In this document: positions 1-13,859 of the stretch, piece after piece
Layout of the letters: the number at the start of each line of letters is the position of its first letter
Numbering within the stretch: the stretch's first letter is position 1
Assembly (NCBI GenBank): GCA_038534295.1
Contig: JBCAXA010000001.1
Coordinates: 62,001-126,000, forward strand
Length of the DNA stretch: 64,000 nucleotides
From: JBCAXA01 sp038534295
GTDB taxonomy: Bacteria; Pseudomonadota; Gammaproteobacteria; Steroidobacterales; Woeseiaceae
Reading direction: 5' to 3'
Made by a program: the position numbers and the translations under genes
The notes under the pieces: model-generated
What the model saw: only the letters and a program-made list of their open reading frames with translations
Database searches by the model: none
What the model was told of the DNA's origin: nothing

Positions 1-1003
<1,003 letters not shown>

Positions 1004-1018
1004 GTTTCGTCTCTAGTC

Positions 1019-2120
1019 TTACAAGCCTTGCTTTAGGCTAGCCTCGATGAATCCGTCGAGGCCACCGTCCAGCACGGCTTGGGTGTTGCCGGTTTCAAAA
1101 CCGGTCCGAAGATCCTTGATCCGCGATTGGTCGAGTACGTACGAACGTATTTGGCTGCCCCAGCCAACGTCCGACTTGGCGTCCTCGACCGCCTGCGCCT
1201 CCTCGCGCCGTTTGCGTAACTCCAACTCATACAGCTTGGCTTTCAGCTGTTTCATCGCCGTCGCCTTATTCTTGTGCTGCGAACGGTCGTTCTGGCACTG
1301 CACCACGACATTCGTCGGCAGGTGAGTCAGTCGAACCGCGGACTCGGTCCGGTTGACGTGCTGGCCGCCAGCGCCGCTTGCGCGATAAACATCGACACGC
1401 AAATCCGACGGGTCGACATCGATGTCGATGTCATCATCGACCTCGGGCGAGACGAACACCGACGCAAACGATGTGTGGCGACGATTGCCCGAATCGAACG
1501 GAGACTTGCGCACGAGACGATGGACACCGGTTTCGGTGCGCAACCAGCCGTACGCGTACTCACCGCCAATGCGTACTGTAGCGCTTTTGATCCCGGCTAC
1601 TTCGCCCGGCGATGTCTCGATGATCTCGACCGGCCGCTCGTGACTTTCCGCCCAGCGTAGATACATTCGCAACAACATATCGGCCCAGTCCTGCGCCTCA
1701 GTACCGCCGGCCCCGGACTGGATTTCGAGAAAGCTAGCCGTGTTGTCCATCTCGCCGGAGAACATCCGTCGAAACTCGAGCGCCTCGACTCGGGTCCGCG
1801 CAGAAACGATGTCGTCCTCGACCGCGCGGAAAGTCTCGGCGTCATCTTCTTCTGCGGCGAGTTCCAGTAGCGGCCCTAAGTCAGTGAGATCGCCGGTCAG
1901 CGAATCGATGGTCTCAACGACGCCAGCAAGCTCAGCGCGCTCCTGGTTCAGCGCCTGCGCGCGCCCCGCTTCGCTCCAAAGCTCCGGGTCTTCGAGTTCG
2001 CGCTCGACTTCCTCCAGTCGCTCTTTGCGACCGGCGTAGTCAAAGATACCCCCTTAACGCGGCCACGCGTTCGGTCAGGTCGCGTATCTCGTTTAGCGCT
2101 GCGTTAATCTCGATCGACAC
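1019..2120 (-). CDS. prfB: Peptide chain release factor 2, expressed by programmed +1 frameshift
   Basis: RF2 recognises UGA and UAA stop codons and triggers hydrolysis of peptidyl-tRNA. The long frame encodes the body of the protein, including the peptidyl-hydrolysis motif GAGGQHVN. The first 26 codons lie in the preceding frame, from a [29 protein letters not shown], read in two parts as [14 protein letters not shown] and [12 protein letters not shown]. They end at an in-frame TGA (2040-2042). A +1 slip on CTT TGA C then joins GAC and the main frame, giving the conserved LRGYLDY. Joined, the protein is about 366 residues, the usual RF2 length. It lies between recJ and lysS on the same strand. 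A conceptual translation without the slip would wrongly call it truncated or start it internally. Confidence 0.96.
2037..2055 (-). promoter_or_regulatory. RF2 autoregulatory +1 frameshift site
   Basis: On the minus strand the sequence is AGGGGGTATCTTTGAC: a Shine-Dalgarno-like AGGGGG, a short spacer, then CTT TGA C. This is the known RF2 slippage signal. When RF2 is scarce the ribosome pauses at UGA and shifts +1 on CUU, restoring the main frame, so the factor controls its own synthesis. All elements of the established site are present and correctly spaced. Confidence 0.95.
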
Positions 2121-2214
2121 GGTAAGTGCCCCACTCACGGCAAAGCGCGCGAGCATACCGTAAATCCTAGTGACCTGCAGACGCCAAGATCGCCGTTGAT
2201 CGCGGCTCGACGTT

Positions 2215-3936
2215 CTACGTTTGGCCCGCCACTCGCTCGAGCTGCTCGACGATCAACTGTGCGCGACGAATGCCCTGAAATTCGTTGACGTCCAGACGGT
2301 AAACAACCTTGACCCAACAACCGAGCGGCAGCGGCAGATGTTCGGCCTGGCGAAACGCGATTGCATCAATTGGCGACGCTGACGTTGCGGTCGTGAGGCG
2401 CAACTTCAGATGGGTATCGCCAACTTGACGAGCGTTCTCAACGCGAAACAGACCGTCGAACAACGGCTCGTCGAAGCCGGCGCCGAATGGCCCCGCTTCG
2501 CGAAGTTCTTCTGCCATCTCGATGGTGAGCTCCGTGTCAGCGAGTTCACCGTCACTCAGCCACGCCTCGCCAAACTGAGCGTCTGGGTACAGCACGGCAA
2601 GTGTGTCGTTACAGGCCGCCCGGAAATCGTCGAACCGATGGCGCGCAAGCGTCAAACCCGCCGCCATCGCGTGCCCACCGAATCGCGCGATCAGCCCCGG
2701 ATGCCTGGCATCGACTGCCGCCAACAAATCGCGCAAGTGTACGGCCGCAATTGAGCGCCCAGAGCCTTTCAGTTCGTCGCCGTCGCCAGGAGCGAAAGCA
2801 AACGCCGGACGCTGGCAACGCTCACGGAGAAAGCTCGCCACCAAACCGACCACGCCCTGATGCCAGTCCGATTGAAACAGGCAAACGCAGTCCGGTAGCT
2901 CGCGATTCGAATCGGTCGCCGGCAGCGCCTCGCGTGCATCTTCCTGCATCCGCTGCTGCAAGTCTCGGCGATCGCGATTGATCGCGCCGAGCGCCGTAGC
3001 GCGGCGCCGCGCGGCGCCGGGATCGTCCGCCAACAGGGTCAAAATGCCCTCGCTCATGTCTTCGAGTCGGCCGGCCGCGTTGAGACGTGGACCGGCACCG
3101 AAGCCGAGGTCTGTCGCCACGCACCGGCGCGCATCGCGACCGGCGTCCGCCAGCAGTGCCAGCACGCCTGGACACGCCTTGAGTTCCCGAATCCGCCGCA
3201 GGCCGGCGTGCACCAAGATGCGATTGTTGCGATCCAGCGGCACGACGTCGGCAACGGTGCCGAGCGCAACCAGGTCGAGATAACGGGCCGTGACACCGCG
3301 ATGCTGCGGCGCGCCGGCTGCGACCAGGCGTCGTTCGAGCGCCGCCAACACGTAAAACGCGACACCGACGCCGGCTAAGGCCTTCGACCGAAATTGCTCG
3401 CCAGGATTGTTGGGATTGACGATGACATTGGCGTCCGGCAGCGTCTCACCCGGCAGGTGGTGATCGGTCACCAAGACATCGATCGCCGCGGCGCGCAGCC
3501 GCGCCACGCCGTCGTGACTCGCGATGCCGTTGTCGACGGTAATCACCAAGCTCGGGGCCATGCCCAACGCGACGTCGGCCAACGGCGCACTGAGTCCGTA
3601 GCCGAATTCAAATCGGTTTGGCACGAGAAAATCGACGCTGGCAAAGCCGAACTGCCGAAGGACACGCAGCATCAGCGCGGTGCTCGTCGCGCCGTCCGCG
3701 TCGAAGTCGCCAACAACCAGCACGTGGGACTCGCGGTGGGCCTCGAGTAGCGCCGCGGCCGCCTCAACACCGCCGAGGCTGCGGACCGGCAATAACGCTG
3801 ACAGCGGTAACTCGAGATCCATTGGCGACGACGCGCCGCGCGCGGCGTAAACCCGTGCGAGCACCGGATGAACGTCGGACAGTGCGTCGGTGTCTGCCGG
3901 CGTAGCGCGGCGCTGAATGTCGCGTCCCGGCATCAT
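2215..3936 (-). CDS. recJ: Single-stranded-DNA-specific 5'-3' exonuclease RecJ
   Basis: RecJ degrades single-stranded DNA 5' to 3' in recombination, mismatch repair and base-excision repair. The DHH-family metal-binding motifs are present: VVGDFDADGATSTALM, then VITVDNGIASHDG and LVTDHHLPG, then the LGTVADVVPL segment. A DHHA1 domain with RFGGHAMAAGLTL and a C-terminal OB-like domain follow. The frame is open further upstream, but the first ATG pair (MMPGRDIQRR) gives 573 residues, matching the 577-residue E. coli protein. It also makes a 4-base ATGA overlap with the stop of the upstream gene, so translation is probably coupled. It lies between the RpfE-like gene and prfB, an arrangement I recall from Xanthomonas. 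Confidence 0.96.
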   Translation of the reverse strand: MMPGRDIQRRATPADTDALSDVHPVLARVYAARGASSPMDLELPLSALLPVRSLGGVEAAAALLEAHRESHVLVVGDFDADGATSTALMLRVLRQFGFASVDFLVPNRFEFGYGLSAPLADVALGMAPSLVITVDNGIASHDGVARLRAAAIDVLVTDHHLPGETLPDANVIVNPNNPGEQFRSKALAGVGVAFYVLAALERRLVAAGAPQHRGVTARYLDLVALGTVADVVPLDRNNRILVHAGLRRIRELKACPGVLALLADAGRDARRCVATDLGFGAGPRLNAAGRLEDMSEGILTLLADDPGAARRRATALGAINRDRRDLQQRMQEDAREALPATDSNRELPDCVCLFQSDWHQGVVGLVASFLRERCQRPAFAFAPGDGDELKGSGRSIAAVHLRDLLAAVDARHPGLIARFGGHAMAAGLTLARHRFDDFRAACNDTLAVLYPDAQFGEAWLSDGELADTELTIEMAEELREAGPFGAGFDEPLFDGLFRVENARQVGDTHLKLRLTTATSASPIDAIAFRQAEHLPLPLGCWVKVVYRLDVNEFQGIRRAQLIVEQLERVAGQT

Positions 3937-4787
3937 GACGCGGAGTTCGCCGTCGGCACCGGCAGCGGCTGGGTCGAACCGTCGGCGCCGAGTAGCGTCA
4001 GCGTCTGTCGCCAGCGAGTGATTCGCGATCGACGCGCCAACGCCGCCATGATCGCGTCGCACTCCGCGGCATGCGTGGGGGCAAGCACGGCACTACCACC
4101 CGCCGCCAGCGCTGCCTGCCAAGTCGGCAACTGCCGCTCACCGTTACCGGTGAGCTGCCAGAAGCCGGCCAGGGTTGCGTCGTGCGCGTACAGCGCCGGC
4201 AGCCGCTCGGACACGATCTCGGTGGCTGGACCGCCACCCCAGAACCAGACCGCGCTGATCGGGGCCCGCCCGCGGGCGCTGCGCGCGGCGTTCAACGGCG
4301 ACTCATGCAAGGCCATTTGCAGCTCTGCATCGAGGGTTCGCAACACGGCCGGCGCCTTGCTGTTGGCCAGCACGGCCCGTAACGCGCGACCTGCCAACCG
4401 CGCTGGGTCCGGCAAACCTCGATCGGCCGGCTGGGTCAATAGTGCAAGCCCTTCGCTGTAGGCACCGAACTCGATCCGTTGCAAACGATCGGCCGCGACG
4501 CTCGCTACGAGGTCGGTCAGCAGGTTGCGTTCGGCCGCATCGAGATCTCGCACGACATCGGCGAACACGAGGTCGTCGAGCGTTGCGGCCAGCGTGACCG
4601 GGTCGGCACAGATAGCGGCCGTACCGTCTGGCCAGCCGCGCGCGGCAGCCCGCACGCAGGCCGTCGACAGCGTCCGACCGGCAAAGCCCAGCTCGCGCCG
4701 TAACATGTCCAGCTCGCTGTCGGCGAGCGGCGCGGTGTCGGCATCGGATGCGGTGCGGCGGGTCAATACGAACAGACGGTGTCGCAA
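3933..4787 (-). CDS. RpfE-like conserved protein (COG4255-type)
   Basis: This protein has 284 residues, no signal peptide and no membrane segment. It resembles the uncharacterised cytosolic family found next to recJ in Xanthomonadales and called RpfE there, sometimes annotated as phosphoglycerate-mutase-like. The recognisable parts are LQMALHESPLNAARSARGR, a typical block of the family, and the tryptophan/glycine motif ISAVWFWGGG, after which the C-terminal half follows. The biochemical role is unknown to me. It starts with TTG (no better start nearby), overlaps recJ by 4 bases, and faces a divergent Mth938-like gene across a 73-base gap that must hold both promoters. The family assignment rests on remembered motifs rather than a search. 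Confidence 0.72.
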   Translation of the reverse strand: MRHRLFVLTRRTASDADTAPLADSELDMLRRELGFAGRTLSTACVRAAARGWPDGTAAICADPVTLAATLDDLVFADVVRDLDAAERNLLTDLVASVAADRLQRIEFGAYSEGLALLTQPADRGLPDPARLAGRALRAVLANSKAPAVLRTLDAELQMALHESPLNAARSARGRAPISAVWFWGGGPATEIVSERLPALYAHDATLAGFWQLTGNGERQLPTWQAALAAGGSAVLAPTHAAECDAIMAALARRSRITRWRQTLTLLGADGSTQPLPVPTANSAS

Positions 4788-4860
4788 AGGCGTGGTTCGC
4801 TTGTCGGCGGCGGCGCGCTGCGGTTAGGCTGCGCGGTCCAACGGTAAAGGGTCATCGTAC

Positions 4861-5241
4861 GTGAAGCTTACCCGGCATACCCCGGTCGCGAACAGCATTG
4901 GTCGAGTTTCGGCCGACGGCATTGCCGTCAATGGCGTGCATTACACGAGCAGTTTGATCGTGTCGGCAAGCGCGGTGATCGCCGACTGGCAACATCCACC
5001 GCTGGCGGCACTCGATCGCGCTGCCCTCGCCCCGGCGCTCGACCAATCGCCGGAGCTACTGCTGATCGGCTGTGGCAACCAGCAAGGCTTTGTGCCGACG
5101 GCGTTGCTGGCGGATCTTGCCGGTGCCGGTATCGGTATCGAAGTCATGACGAACGACGCCGCGTGCCGCACGTACAACGTGCTGCTCGGCGAGGACCGCA
5201 AGGTCGTGGCCGCATTGATGCTGAGCGCCTTAGCGCGGTAA
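4861..5241 (+). CDS. Mth938-like domain protein (DUF498/NDUFAF3 family)
   Basis: A small 126-residue single-domain protein. The pattern is typical of the Mth938-like fold: GIAVNGVHYTSSLIVSA near the N-terminus, then PELLLIGCGNQQGFVP, then GIGIEVMTNDAACRTYNVLL at the end. Mitochondrial relatives assist complex I assembly; the bacterial role is not established. The start is a GTG, with KLTRHTPVAN following it. It is one of few plus-strand genes in this part and is divergent from the RpfE-like gene. Its last 12 bases overlap the end of the convergent nlpD-like gene. Bacterial members of this family commonly sit near nlpD, surE or recJ, which supports the call. Confidence 0.85.
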   Translation: MKLTRHTPVANSIGRVSADGIAVNGVHYTSSLIVSASAVIADWQHPPLAALDRAALAPALDQSPELLLIGCGNQQGFVPTALLADLAGAGIGIEVMTNDAACRTYNVLLGEDRKVVAALMLSALAR

Positions 5242-5898
5242 TAGCTTCAGCGGATCGAGCGGCGCGCCGCTTGCGCGGATCTCGAAATGCAGCGCCGGTT
5301 GCTGCTCCGGGCCCAGTCCGACCCGGGCGATCGGCTGGCCAGCCGTGACGTTCGCGCCCTCGGCAACCAGCAGCGTATCGTTATGGCCATAAGCGCTGAG
5401 GTGAGTCTCGTTGTGCTTGACGATTAGCAGCTGCCCGAAACTGATCAGGCCGCTGCCGGCATAAACGACGCGGCCGGCCGCAGCCGCATGAACCGCAGCG
5501 CCGCGCTCTGCACCGATCAGCACCCCTGTCCGAGCGCCACCATCGGCGCCGAACGCCGCGATGACCGGGCCACGCAGCGGCCAACGCCACTCCGGCGGCG
5601 GCGCTTGCGGCGCGGCGGGACGCGCAACCGGCCGCGGCGGCGCAGCGCTGCGCGGTGACGCGCGACTGCCGGCAAGCTTGAGCTGCTGGCCGGGTTGGAT
5701 CAGCGTGCCGTCGCCTAGACTATTCCAACGCGCAATGTCGCGATGATCCAGGCCGTAGCGCCAAGCGATGTTGTAGAGCGTATCGCCGGGTCGGACCACG
5801 TAGGTGTTCGGCGTCGGTTTATCCCACCGATACGCATCCGCGCAGCCGGTCAGTGCCCAGGCGGCGAGCGCGATCAATGCTCCGGTCGAAAGCCGACC
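5230..5898 (-). CDS. nlpD: NlpD-like lipoprotein: LysM plus degenerate M23 (LytM) domain
   Basis: Predicted envelope lipoprotein that activates a cell-wall amidase at division, by analogy with NlpD. From the chosen GTG there is a short signal peptide ending in the lipobox LTGC, a LysM peptidoglycan-binding domain (YVVRPGDTLYNIAWRYGLDH), a Pro/Ala-rich linker and a C-terminal M23 domain (GRVVYAGSG, SAYGHNDTLLV, LHFEIRASG). The zinc ligand pair at the start of the M23 fold (H-x3-D) is absent, as in non-catalytic NlpD/EnvC proteins. An earlier TTG (5940) would add 14 Arg-rich residues; GTG gives a better signal peptide but overlaps yqaA by 25 bases. The usual neighbour rpoS is not downstream. 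Confidence 0.85.
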   Translation of the reverse strand, partial: GRLSTGALIALAAWALTGCADAYRWDKPTPNTYVVRPGDTLYNIAWRYGLDHRDIARWNSLGDGTLIQPGQQLKLAGSRASPRSAAPPRPVARPAAPQAPPPEWRWPLRGPVIAAFGADGGARTGVLIGAERGAAVHAAAAGRVVYAGSGLISFGQLLIVKHNETHLSAYGHNDTLLVAEGANVTAGQPIARVGLGPEQQPALHFEIRASGAPLDPLKLLPR

Positions 5899-6467
5899 CA
5901 CAGTGCCAATCCCAGGACGACGACGGCGACGACGGTCCAACCGATCGTGTCAATGTGGCGCCGAAGACCGTCGGCGTAACGCGGCCCGCCAAATCGCAGC
6001 AATGCGGCGACCAAGAAAAAACGCCCACCGCGGCCGATCAACGACGCCAACACGAACAGCGGAAAATTCATTGCAAGAGCACCTGCGGTAATCGTGAACA
6101 GCTTGTACGGAATCGGTGAAAACCCCGCCAGCAGCACGGTAGCTACCCCGTATTGTGCAAACCACGCCTGAATGGTTGCGTAACGATCGCCGTAGCCGGC
6201 GCTCGCGATCAACGGCTCGACCGACTCCAAGGCGAGCCACCCGATAACGTAACCGGCAATCCCGCCCAGTACGGACGTTAACGTCGTCAGTGTCGCCAGC
6301 CACCAGGCGCGCATGGGACGGGCTAGACACATCGGCGCCAGCATCACGTCCGGCGGAATTGGGAAAAACGACGATTCGGCGAAACTCAGCGCACCGAGAT
6401 AGCGCTCGGCATGGGGATGCGCCGACCAACCGAGCACACGGTCGTACAGACCACCGAACACGTTCAA
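5874..6467 (-). CDS. yqaA: YqaA/DedA-type inner membrane protein
   Basis: A 197-residue polytopic membrane protein of the YqaA branch of the DedA (VTT/SNARE-associated) family; relatives are linked to lipid transport. Seen in order: [20 protein letters not shown] near the N-terminus, then [16 protein letters not shown], then [20 protein letters not shown], the family's re-entrant-loop signature (FSPIPYK), and [16 protein letters not shown] near the end. A C-terminal transmembrane helix closes the protein. It lies in the pcm-yqaA-nlpD arrangement found in several gammaproteobacteria. Its ATG makes a 4-base overlap with the pcm stop, so it is probably translated from the same mRNA. The exact substrate is not known. 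Confidence 0.9.
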   Translation of the reverse strand: MNVFGGLYDRVLGWSAHPHAERYLGALSFAESSFFPIPPDVMLAPMCLARPMRAWWLATLTTLTSVLGGIAGYVIGWLALESVEPLIASAGYGDRYATIQAWFAQYGVATVLLAGFSPIPYKLFTITAGALAMNFPLFVLASLIGRGGRFFLVAALLRFGGPRYADGLRRHIDTIGWTVVAVVVLGLALWVGFRPEH

Positions 6468-7129
6468 CGCGACGACCCGCTGATCAACGGCACGAATGCG
6501 ACGGCGCCGAGATCGGTCTCGACATAACGATTGCCGCGTCGGTCGATGGCCTTGAGCCGTTGGTCGTCAGCGGCGCCAACCGGAATGACCAGGCGGCCAC
6601 CGGGAGCGAGCTGCTCGAGCAAGGCTTTTGGCACGACGTCGGGCGCGGCGGTCACAATGATGCCGTCGAACGGCGCCTGGGTGGGCCATCCTTGCCAACC
6701 GTCGCCGCGCCGAAACTGCACGTTGTAGATGTGCAAATCGCGAATACGCTGCTTGGCGCCCCAAAGAATCGGGTTGAGTCGCTCGATGCTAAACAGCCGT
6801 TCGACCAGTGGTGCAAGCACCGCCGTTTGATAGCCACAGCCGGTGCCGACTTCGAGCACCTTGTGCGGCTGGATATCTGCGAGCAGCGCTTCGGTCATGC
6901 GAGCGACGATAAACGGCTGGCTGATCGTTTGGCCGTGACCGATCGGTAATGCCGTGTCTTCGTACGCGCGACTGGCGAGCGCCTCGTCGACAAACCAATG
7001 GCGCGGCACGTCGCGGATACGCTCGAGCACCGCCTCTGACCGAATACCCTGGTTGCGAAGGCGGCTCACCAGGCGCTCGCGCGTACGGGCCGACGTCATG
7101 CCAATGCCTGAAATCTCGCTGCGCGACAT
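6464..7129 (-). CDS. pcm: Protein-L-isoaspartate O-methyltransferase
   Basis: Repairs isomerised aspartyl residues in aged proteins by methylating L-isoaspartate with S-adenosylmethionine. Diagnostic blocks are present: [18 protein letters not shown] (substrate loop), [17 protein letters not shown] (SAM motif I), [20 protein letters not shown] and [12 protein letters not shown]. The length of 221 residues is slightly above the E. coli 208, owing to a longer N-terminus. The surE stop and this ATG share a base (TGATG), so coupling with surE is likely. The surE-pcm order is conserved across gammaproteobacteria. Confidence 0.96.
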   Translation of the reverse strand: MSRSEISGIGMTSARTRERLVSRLRNQGIRSEAVLERIRDVPRHWFVDEALASRAYEDTALPIGHGQTISQPFIVARMTEALLADIQPHKVLEVGTGCGYQTAVLAPLVERLFSIERLNPILWGAKQRIRDLHIYNVQFRRGDGWQGWPTQAPFDGIIVTAAPDVVPKALLEQLAPGGRLVIPVGAADDQRLKAIDRRGNRYVETDLGAVAFVPLISGSSR

Positions 7130-7884
7130 CAGTGTTCGTTGAGCCAGTTTGCGACTCCGCTTAGCTGCTCGTGGTGGGTCAAATCAATCTTCAACGGCGT
7201 CACCGAAACCTCGCCGTGCTCAATTGCGTGAAAGTCCGTGCCGGGGCCAGCATCTTGGCCGGCCCCGGCCGTGCCAATCCAAAACACCTCGCGGCCACCC
7301 GGATCGTGGGCGCGGTGCACGGGCTCCGATCGGTGCCGAAAACCGAGTCGGGTGGCGCGAATGCCGTTCACGTCGGCGACCGGTATATCCGGCACATTCA
7401 CGTTGAGAATCGAATCAGGGGGCAACGGATCGCGCTCCAGCCGATCTAACAATCGGTCGACCACGTCGGCTGCCGTGTCAAAGTGGCTGGCGCTGTGTCC
7501 GGCAAGCGACACCGCGATCGCCGGCCAACCCAAAAAACGTCCCTCCATCGCCGCCGCAACGGTGCCGGAGTAAATCGTATCGTCGCCGAGATTAGCGCCG
7601 TGATTGATCCCAGAAATCACCATGTCCGGGTTGTCGTCGAACATGCCGGTCAACGCCAAATGCACGCAATCGGACGGCGTCCCGTTGACGCACCACGTAA
7701 CCTCGTCAATGCGCTGCACACGCAGCGGGTTTTCGAGGCTGAGTGAATTGCTCGCGCCGCTGCGATTGCGATCGGGAGCGACGACGCGAACCTCAGCGCG
7801 ACGGCGCACGCAACGGACCAGCGCAGCGATGCCTTCGGAGCGATAACCGTCATCGTTGCTGATCAGAATCTTCAATCGGCCCAT
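7129..7884 (-). CDS. surE: 5'/3'-nucleotidase SurE
   Basis: Survival protein SurE dephosphorylates nucleoside monophosphates and short polyphosphates. The N-terminal metal motif [17 protein letters not shown], the [12 protein letters not shown] block, the [20 protein letters not shown] active-site segment and the HYR-like C-terminal part are all visible. The open frame continues far upstream, but [14 protein letters not shown] matches the family start exactly and gives 251 residues (E. coli 253). The upstream part is antisense to the Smr gene and was discarded. Divergent from the smr gene with 105 bases between them; a TATAGT on the minus strand at 7907-7912 could be its -10 element, without a good -35. 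Confidence 0.96.
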   Translation of the reverse strand: MGRLKILISNDDGYRSEGIAALVRCVRRRAEVRVVAPDRNRSGASNSLSLENPLRVQRIDEVTWCVNGTPSDCVHLALTGMFDDNPDMVISGINHGANLGDDTIYSGTVAAAMEGRFLGWPAIAVSLAGHSASHFDTAADVVDRLLDRLERDPLPPDSILNVNVPDIPVADVNGIRATRLGFRHRSEPVHRAHDPGGREVFWIGTAGAGQDAGPGTDFHAIEHGEVSVTPLKIDLTHHEQLSGVANWLNEH

Positions 7885-7989
7885 CCTGCCGCGGAGCGCA
7901 GCGGGTACTATACTGGCAATCAAGCAACAAGTCGGCAGCACCACGGGCTGCTTTCGCACAGCCACGCGTGGCCGGCCAGGATTATCGTC

Positions 7990-8526
7990 ATGACGCGCGC
8001 AAGCGACGATGACAGCAAGCTTTTTCGTGACACGGTTGGCCACGTGCGGCCGGTGACGACCGATCGCGTCGAACCGTTCCGCGAGACGGTCAAGCCGGAA
8101 GCGCGGTTTCGCAAAGCGGACGACGCCGACGTGCTGGCCGAGAGTCTGACGCCGAGTCGCGAGGAACTCGAACAAAACGCTGGCGCGCGGCTTAGCTTCC
8201 ATCGCTCGTCGGTCAGCCAGCGGACGATGAAGCGCTTGGCGCGCGGCGAATATCGCATCGAACGGGAAATCGACCTACACGGCATGACGGCGAACGAGGC
8301 GCGCGACGCGCTGGCCGCTTTCATCGCCGCAGCCGCTCGCGACGGCGCGGGCGCGGTGCGTATCGTGCACGGCAAAGGGCTCGGCAGCGGGCCACGCGGG
8401 CCAGTCCTGAAATCACTGGTCAATCGGTGGTTGCGCCGCAACGATGCCGTCTTGGCGTTCGTCTCGGCCCGCATCGTCGACGGCGGCACTGGCGCACTTT
8501 ATGTGTTGCTGGACACCGCGCTGTAG
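7990..8526 (+). CDS. Smr-domain protein (SmrA/SmrB-like)
   Basis: A 178-residue protein with an unstructured charged N-terminal half and a C-terminal Smr domain. The two Smr signatures are clear: EREIDLHGMTANEARDALAA (DLHG motif) and RIVHGKGLGS (HGKG motif). Related proteins are nicking endonucleases or ribosome-collision nucleases; SmrB in E. coli cleaves mRNA between collided ribosomes. Which activity applies here cannot be told from sequence. The final 28 bases overlap the 3' end of truD on the other strand, so the two genes are convergent with no room for a terminator between them. Confidence 0.9.
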   Translation: MTRASDDDSKLFRDTVGHVRPVTTDRVEPFRETVKPEARFRKADDADVLAESLTPSREELEQNAGARLSFHRSSVSQRTMKRLARGEYRIEREIDLHGMTANEARDALAAFIAAAARDGAGAVRIVHGKGLGSGPRGPVLKSLVNRWLRRNDAVLAFVSARIVDGGTGALYVLLDTAL

Positions 8527-9596
8527 TCGCGAATCCGCAGCACCTCATCGAGCAGTGCAGTTGCAAACGACCCGCGGCCGAGCGCAAAGCGAAGCTCGAG
8601 CGCGCGGGCGTCGCGATCGTATTGCCAATCGAAGCCGCTCGGCACGGCACGGACAGCGCGCAACATAGATGCCGACCGATCGCGTTCCAACCACGCGCCG
8701 AACACCTCATTGTCGGCGCGCGCAACCAGCGCTCGCTCCTGCTCAGCCGCCGCTCCGTCGAGCAATGAGCCCTGCCGCCCCCACAAGGTCGCTCCCGGAT
8801 GCACATCGCCGCGCACGAAACGCGGCGCGAGTTCCAGATCGGTGACCGCAATACTGAAATGCGAGTTACTGCCATCGAGGATGGCGTGGTCTCCATCCTG
8901 CCAACCGGGCCATGCCGCGCCGCCGACGCGCGCAGCCGCCAAACCGTTAAATAGGTAGGCTCGCATCGCCGACACCGCATACTCGCGCTGGTGCTTGGCG
9001 ACGCGATCGCCGTCGACCAAGCGCGTGGCAAGATCGAGATTGCTGCCCGCCCGGCCGAAGCGCTGCGCACCGAAATAATTAGCGAAGCCGTTGGTGCGTA
9101 GCGCAACGAGCGCGGCATCAAGACCGCTTGCGTCAGCATCGACGTCCCGAACCACGATGCTAAAGCGATTGCGCTTATGCACGCCGCGGCGCAATTTGCG
9201 CTGCATGCAACCGACCTCGAGAATTTCGATGCCCTCTGCCAATTCACCCGGCGAAGGACGTTCAGCGGTGAGCTGACGCGGCAAACTGAACCATTGAGTC
9301 GTTACAGCGTGGCGATCCTTGAGTCCGCTGTAGCCGACCTCACGAACCGGCACTGCGAACGCGCGGCTGAGGACTTTCGCCGCCCAGGGTGTCGTGGCAA
9401 GGCGTTTCTTGACGTGCACCAACCAATGGGCACCGTCGCTCGCCGGCGCAAAACCGAGTTCCTCGGCAACGACGAAATCATCGGCGACGGTGCGAATGAC
9501 GCCGCTGCCCACGGCGCCACCGTTTAAACGTGGCAGGTTTGCGAGGAATTGCCGACGCCGCTCGTTGACGGCCAGTGGCGGCGGATCAGGGGACAA
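8499..9596 (-). CDS. truD: tRNA pseudouridine(13) synthase TruD
   Basis: Converts uridine 13 of tRNA-Glu to pseudouridine. The catalytic motif GYSGLKDRHAVTTQWFSLP contains the nucleophilic Asp (KDRHA). Also typical are FVVAEELGF near the N-terminus and ANYFGAQRFGRAGSNL after the active site, followed by the TRUD insertion domain. Length (365) is close to E. coli TruD (349). The start used is a TTG that overlaps the ftsB stop by 11 bases; no ATG or GTG lies between it and the conserved NLPRLNGG. In most gammaproteobacteria ispD and ispF separate ftsB from truD; here they are missing. Confidence 0.95.
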   Translation of the reverse strand: MSPDPPPLAVNERRRQFLANLPRLNGGAVGSGVIRTVADDFVVAEELGFAPASDGAHWLVHVKKRLATTPWAAKVLSRAFAVPVREVGYSGLKDRHAVTTQWFSLPRQLTAERPSPGELAEGIEILEVGCMQRKLRRGVHKRNRFSIVVRDVDADASGLDAALVALRTNGFANYFGAQRFGRAGSNLDLATRLVDGDRVAKHQREYAVSAMRAYLFNGLAAARVGGAAWPGWQDGDHAILDGSNSHFSIAVTDLELAPRFVRGDVHPGATLWGRQGSLLDGAAAEQERALVARADNEVFGAWLERDRSASMLRAVRAVPSGFDWQYDRDARALELRFALGRGSFATALLDEVLRIRDYSAVSSNT

Positions 9597-9855
9597 TCTG
9601 GTAGAAAGTCTCGCGCGCGCCGATCATGCCGAGATCGGTGCGTGCCCGTTCCTCGGTTGCTTCAAAACGATGCTTGAGGTTATCGACTTCGGCAAACAAG
9701 GCTTCGTTGCGCGCGCGCAGGCGATCGTTTTCCAACCGCGCTTCGATCACGTCTTTACGAATTTGTCGCGTTTTACGATGGCCGTCGTCCGCCAGCCACA
9801 GCGTCGCCTGCAGCCAAGCCAGCAGCAACAATAAGACTCCGCAAACGTAGCGCAT
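9586..9855 (-). CDS. ftsB: Cell division protein FtsB
   Basis: Small bitopic divisome protein that forms the FtsQ-FtsB-FtsL complex. The 89 residues comprise a short cytoplasmic start (MRYVCG), one transmembrane helix (VLLLLLAWLQATLWLA) and a periplasmic coiled coil (RLENDRLRARNEALFAEVDN) ending in the conserved ARTDLGMIGARETFYQIV. A TTG one codon upstream is possible, but the ATG is preferred. It follows eno with about 20 bases between them, the usual eno-ftsB pairing. Confidence 0.94.
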   Translation of the reverse strand: MRYVCGVLLLLLAWLQATLWLADDGHRKTRQIRKDVIEARLENDRLRARNEALFAEVDNLKHRFEATEERARTDLGMIGARETFYQIVP

Positions 9856-9878
9856 CAAAGGCGTCCGGTTCGATATTC

Positions 9879-13807
<3,929 letters not shown>

Positions 13808-13859
13808 CTAAACGCTACCAGAAGACCGATTTGCACACAATCCGGTTCGGGTCCGATGC

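Noticed and set aside
7885..8202. Upstream extension of the surE frame
   Set aside because: Overlaps the smr gene antisense; the SurE family start matches the ATG at 7884.
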